Assembly: GCF_003688415.1 (NCBI RefSeq)
Contig: NZ_REFJ01000001.1
Coordinates: 142,645 to 206,644 of the forward strand
Direction: 5' to 3'
Origin: Umboniibacter marinipuniceus
GTDB lineage: Bacteria; Pseudomonadota; Gammaproteobacteria; Pseudomonadales; DSM-25080
Length of the DNA: 64,000 nucleotides
Positions 61,780 to 64,000 of the stretch are shown piece after piece; positions within the stretch are counted from its first letter, which is position 1, and each line of letters begins with the position of its first letter. The translations under genes were made by a program, and so were the position numbers. The notes under the pieces are model-generated. The model was not told where the DNA came from and did no database searches. It worked only from the letters and a program-made list of their open reading frames with translations.

Positions 61780-62841
61780 ATGTCATTCCCCGAATTAAAG
61801 AACGATCGATTTCTCCGCGCGCTAAATCGCGAGCCTGTAGACCGCACGCCTATTTGGATGATGCGCCAGGCGGGCAGATATCTGCCTGAGTACCGTGCTA
61901 CTCGTGCGCAAGCCGGGGATTTCATGAGTCTTTGCAAGAACACTGAGCTTGCTACGGAAGTGACCCTTCAACCTCTTCGGCGCTACCCCGCTGATGCGGC
62001 GATTCTATTCTCGGATATTCTCACCATTCCCGATGCGATGGGGCTTGGTCTCTATTTCGAAACCGGCGAAGGCCCGCGCTTTCGAAAGGTCGTTCGAACC
62101 GAAGCTGACGTCGCCGCACTCCCCGTGGTCAATACCCAAAAAGATCTTAGTTATGTGACGGATGCGGTAACGTCTATCCGCCATGCTTTGGCTGGTGACG
62201 TGCCACTCATAGGTTTCTCAGGTAGCCCTTGGACGCTGGCGACATACATGGTTGAGGGCGGGTCGTCTAAGGACTTCCGCAACCTTAAAAGCATGATGTA
62301 TCGTACGCCTGAGCTACTGCACGCCATGCTCGACAAGCTGGCGCTATCAGTGATTGACTATTTGAATGCGCAGATCGATGCGGGCGCACAAGCCGTTCAG
62401 ATCTTCGATTCGTGGGGTGGCGCGCTATCCGATGATGCCTATCAAAAATTTAGCCTCTTCTATATGAAGAAGATTGTTGCGGGTCTAAAGCGTGAATCAG
62501 AGGGTCGTAAGGTTCCCGTTATTCTCTTCACCAAAGGTGGAGGTCAATGGCTTGAGGTTATGGCCGATTCAGGTTGCGATGCGTTGGGCTTAGATTGGAC
62601 CACGCCAATCAATCAGGCGCGGGAGCGAGTTGGTCACCGTGTTGCCCTTCAGGGGAATATGGACCCTGCAGTCCTCTATTCTGAGTCGGCACAGATCCGT
62701 GCGGAGGTGAAGCGAATTCTTGATCAGTTTGGTGATCATCCTGGTCATGTTTTCAATTTAGGGCATGGCATTACCCCGCATGTAAAACCTGATGCGGTTA
62801 AAGCGTTTTTTGATGCGGTTGTGGACTTGTCATCTCGCTAA
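61780..62841 (+). CDS. hemE: Uroporphyrinogen decarboxylase
   Basis: Decarboxylates uroporphyrinogen III to coproporphyrinogen III in heme synthesis; 353 residues. ATG 61780 has GAAGAAGGAG upstream and starts [19 protein letters not shown]. The signature [18 protein letters not shown] and the [17 protein letters not shown] motif are complete, and the second-half motif QGNMDPAVL is present. An open frame 16 codons above the start is not family-like. In Pseudomonas it also follows gltD. Confidence 0.98.
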   Translation: MSFPELKNDRFLRALNREPVDRTPIWMMRQAGRYLPEYRATRAQAGDFMSLCKNTELATEVTLQPLRRYPADAAILFSDILTIPDAMGLGLYFETGEGPRFRKVVRTEADVAALPVVNTQKDLSYVTDAVTSIRHALAGDVPLIGFSGSPWTLATYMVEGGSSKDFRNLKSMMYRTPELLHAMLDKLALSVIDYLNAQIDAGAQAVQIFDSWGGALSDDAYQKFSLFYMKKIVAGLKRESEGRKVPVILFTKGGGQWLEVMADSGCDALGLDWTTPINQARERVGHRVALQGNMDPAVLYSESAQIRAEVKRILDQFGDHPGHVFNLGHGITPHVKPDAVKAFFDAVVDLSSR

Positions 62842-62988
62842 CAGAACGGTAATGTTAACTAGATCACATTCACGAATTGGCCAACCGTCAAATTGTGACA
62901 CTAGTCCGAGCGATTCCTGAAATTAGGATTACATTTACAAGGACTGGAGCAATTCAGTACTTAATGCAGTTGGTAAAGAGATAATAAA

Positions 62989-64000
62989 ATGGGTTTAAAG
63001 CAGGTTAAAGTTTTCACCACGGATCTAACGCTGGGCATGTATGTGTCGCGTTTGGATAAGCCGTGGACGCAAACCCCATTTCCGCTTCAGGGTTTCTTTA
63101 TCAAATCCGCTAACGATATTAAAGAATTAAACTTTCATTGTAAGTATGTCTACATCGACACCGAGAAAGGTCGCGAGCCGATAAACGTCGACCGTAAGCG
63201 CGCAGACGCCGCAGCCCCCTCTATGAAAGGAGCGGTAAAGGAAGCGGTTTCAATTACGAACCAATCCATTGATGTTAAGCGTATTCCGGTAGTCCATGAC
63301 GAATACGCCGAAGTTACACCGCTCAAGAAGGAAGTGATACAAGCGCGGCAGATGCACAAGCATGTGACTGACGCGGTAGAAAAAGTTTACGAGCAGGTTT
63401 CGGCCGGCGGTTCACCTAATTTGGCGGGCACGCAAAAGGCGGCTACAGAGATGGTAGATAGCGTCCTCCGTAACCCGGACGCCTTTACTTGGCTATCTCG
63501 AATCCGTGACCGAGATGAGCACACGTGGGGTCACTCGGTAAGATCGTCTGTCTGGGCGGTGTTATTTGGGCGTCATATTGGTCTAAAGCGTGAAGAGTTG
63601 CAGATTCTAGCAACCGGCGTACTACTGAAGGATGTGGGAAAGATTAAAATCCCGGCGTCAGTGCTAACGGTAGGCAAACGAAATCCCGCGCAAGAAAAGT
63701 TATACCGTACGTTCGTTGACCACAGCGTCAATATTCTTCGTTCAATCCCCGAGTTAGATCGTCGAGTTATCAAAGTAGTCGCTAGCCATTGCGAACGACT
63801 TGACGGTAGTGGCTTCCCCAATAAGTTAGTTGGCGATAAGATCCCGCTGCTGGCGAAGATAGCAGGACTGGTCACCGTGTACGATGAGATCTCCAATCCA
63901 CGTGGAACTCGCCAAACCTTATCGCCAAGCAAGGCAATTGGTTGGTTATATAAGGTACGCAATCGTCTCTTTCAAGAGCAGCTTGTGGTCGAGTTTATTC
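62989..64000 (+). CDS. DUF3391 / HD-GYP domain protein with altered metal site (3' end cut)
   Basis: I translated 337 residues before the window ends. The N-terminal part (about 4-130) resembles the DUF3391 domain that precedes some HD-GYP cyclic-di-GMP phosphodiesterases. The HD-GYP domain starts near 150. His182, Asp215, His245, His267 and Asp299 align with metal ligands, but the HD histidine is Lys214 (LLKDVGKI instead of LLHDIGKI). The second His of HHE is Cys268, and GYP reads GFP (275-277). The protein may therefore be a non-catalytic c-di-GMP-related effector. AAAGAG lies 9 bp before the ATG. The gap from hemE (62842-62988) shows only short imperfect repeats. Confidence 0.8.
   Translation, partial: MGLKQVKVFTTDLTLGMYVSRLDKPWTQTPFPLQGFFIKSANDIKELNFHCKYVYIDTEKGREPINVDRKRADAAAPSMKGAVKEAVSITNQSIDVKRIPVVHDEYAEVTPLKKEVIQARQMHKHVTDAVEKVYEQVSAGGSPNLAGTQKAATEMVDSVLRNPDAFTWLSRIRDRDEHTWGHSVRSSVWAVLFGRHIGLKREELQILATGVLLKDVGKIKIPASVLTVGKRNPAQEKLYRTFVDHSVNILRSIPELDRRVIKVVASHCERLDGSGFPNKLVGDKIPLLAKIAGLVTVYDEISNPRGTRQTLSPSKAIGWLYKVRNRLFQEQLVVEFI

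Overview
The window is a gene-dense chromosomal segment of a gammaproteobacterium. I see no tRNA, rRNA, insertion sequence, phage gene or CRISPR array. Almost every gene is a recognisable core gene. The local gene orders (xerC-DUF484-dapF-lysA-lptM, algR-hemCDXY, trxA-rho, rdgB-DUF4426-metW-metX-yggT-proC-yggS with divergent pilT-pilU, algH-tonB-gshB-pilGHIJK-chpABC, sahR-metK, tkt-epd-pgk-fba, mrcA with divergent pilMNOPQ-aroKB, gltBD-hemE) are those I recall from Pseudomonas and its relatives. In Pseudomonas these blocks lie far apart; here they are joined end to end with little spacer. A compact, probably marine, relative of the Pseudomonadales/Cellvibrionales is my best guess; I cannot name a genus.

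Layout. 1-5000 (minus): argH, lptM, lysA, dapF, a DUF484 gene and xerC (cut by the window start), apparently one operon for arginine and diaminopimelate/lysine synthesis plus chromosome dimer resolution. 5236-9936 (plus): algR-like regulator without its usual sensor gene, then hemC-hemD-hemX-hemY. 9941-19560 (minus): ubiD, rho, trxA, hemW, rdgB, DUF4426, metW, metX, yggT, proC, yggS. 19581-21767 (plus): the pilus retraction ATPases pilT and pilU. 21768-24569 (minus): ruvX, yqgE/algH, a tonB3-like gene and gshB. 24751-36369 (plus): the complete Pil-Chp chemosensory operon, including a 1961-residue ChpA. 36366-40697 (minus): rsmE, ahcY, metK and an ArsR-methyltransferase regulator of the SahR type. 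40888-46192 (plus): tkt, epd, pgk, fba. 46455-48926 (minus): mrcA. 49148-62841 (plus): pilMNOPQ, aroK, aroB, gltB, gltD, hemE. 62989-64000 (plus, cut): a DUF3391/HD-GYP protein with altered metal ligands.

How the genes fit together. Four sets stand out. (1) Twitching motility: the alignment subcomplex and secretin (pilMNOPQ), retraction motors (pilTU), chemosensory control (pilGHIJK-chpABC), the AlgR-type regulator and a TonB3-like protein all sit within one 64 kb stretch. (2) Heme: hemC, D, X, Y, W and E. (3) The SAM cycle: metX/metW make methionine, metK makes SAM, ahcY recycles SAH, and a SahR-type regulator sits beside them. Two sites of the same form, ATATCAA-n6-TTGATAT, occur at the regulator's own promoter and in front of metX. 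(4) Triose and pentose metabolism leading to PLP (tkt, epd).

No wholly new multi-gene system is evident. The most informative anomalies are the matching SahR-type operators and the apparently leaderless sahR transcript, the Lys in place of the catalytic His in the terminal HD-GYP protein, the Glu in place of the catalytic Asp in ChpB, a reduced set of phosphotransfer domains in ChpA, the missing AlgR sensor, and a 10-bp inverted repeat next to the hemE ribosome binding site.
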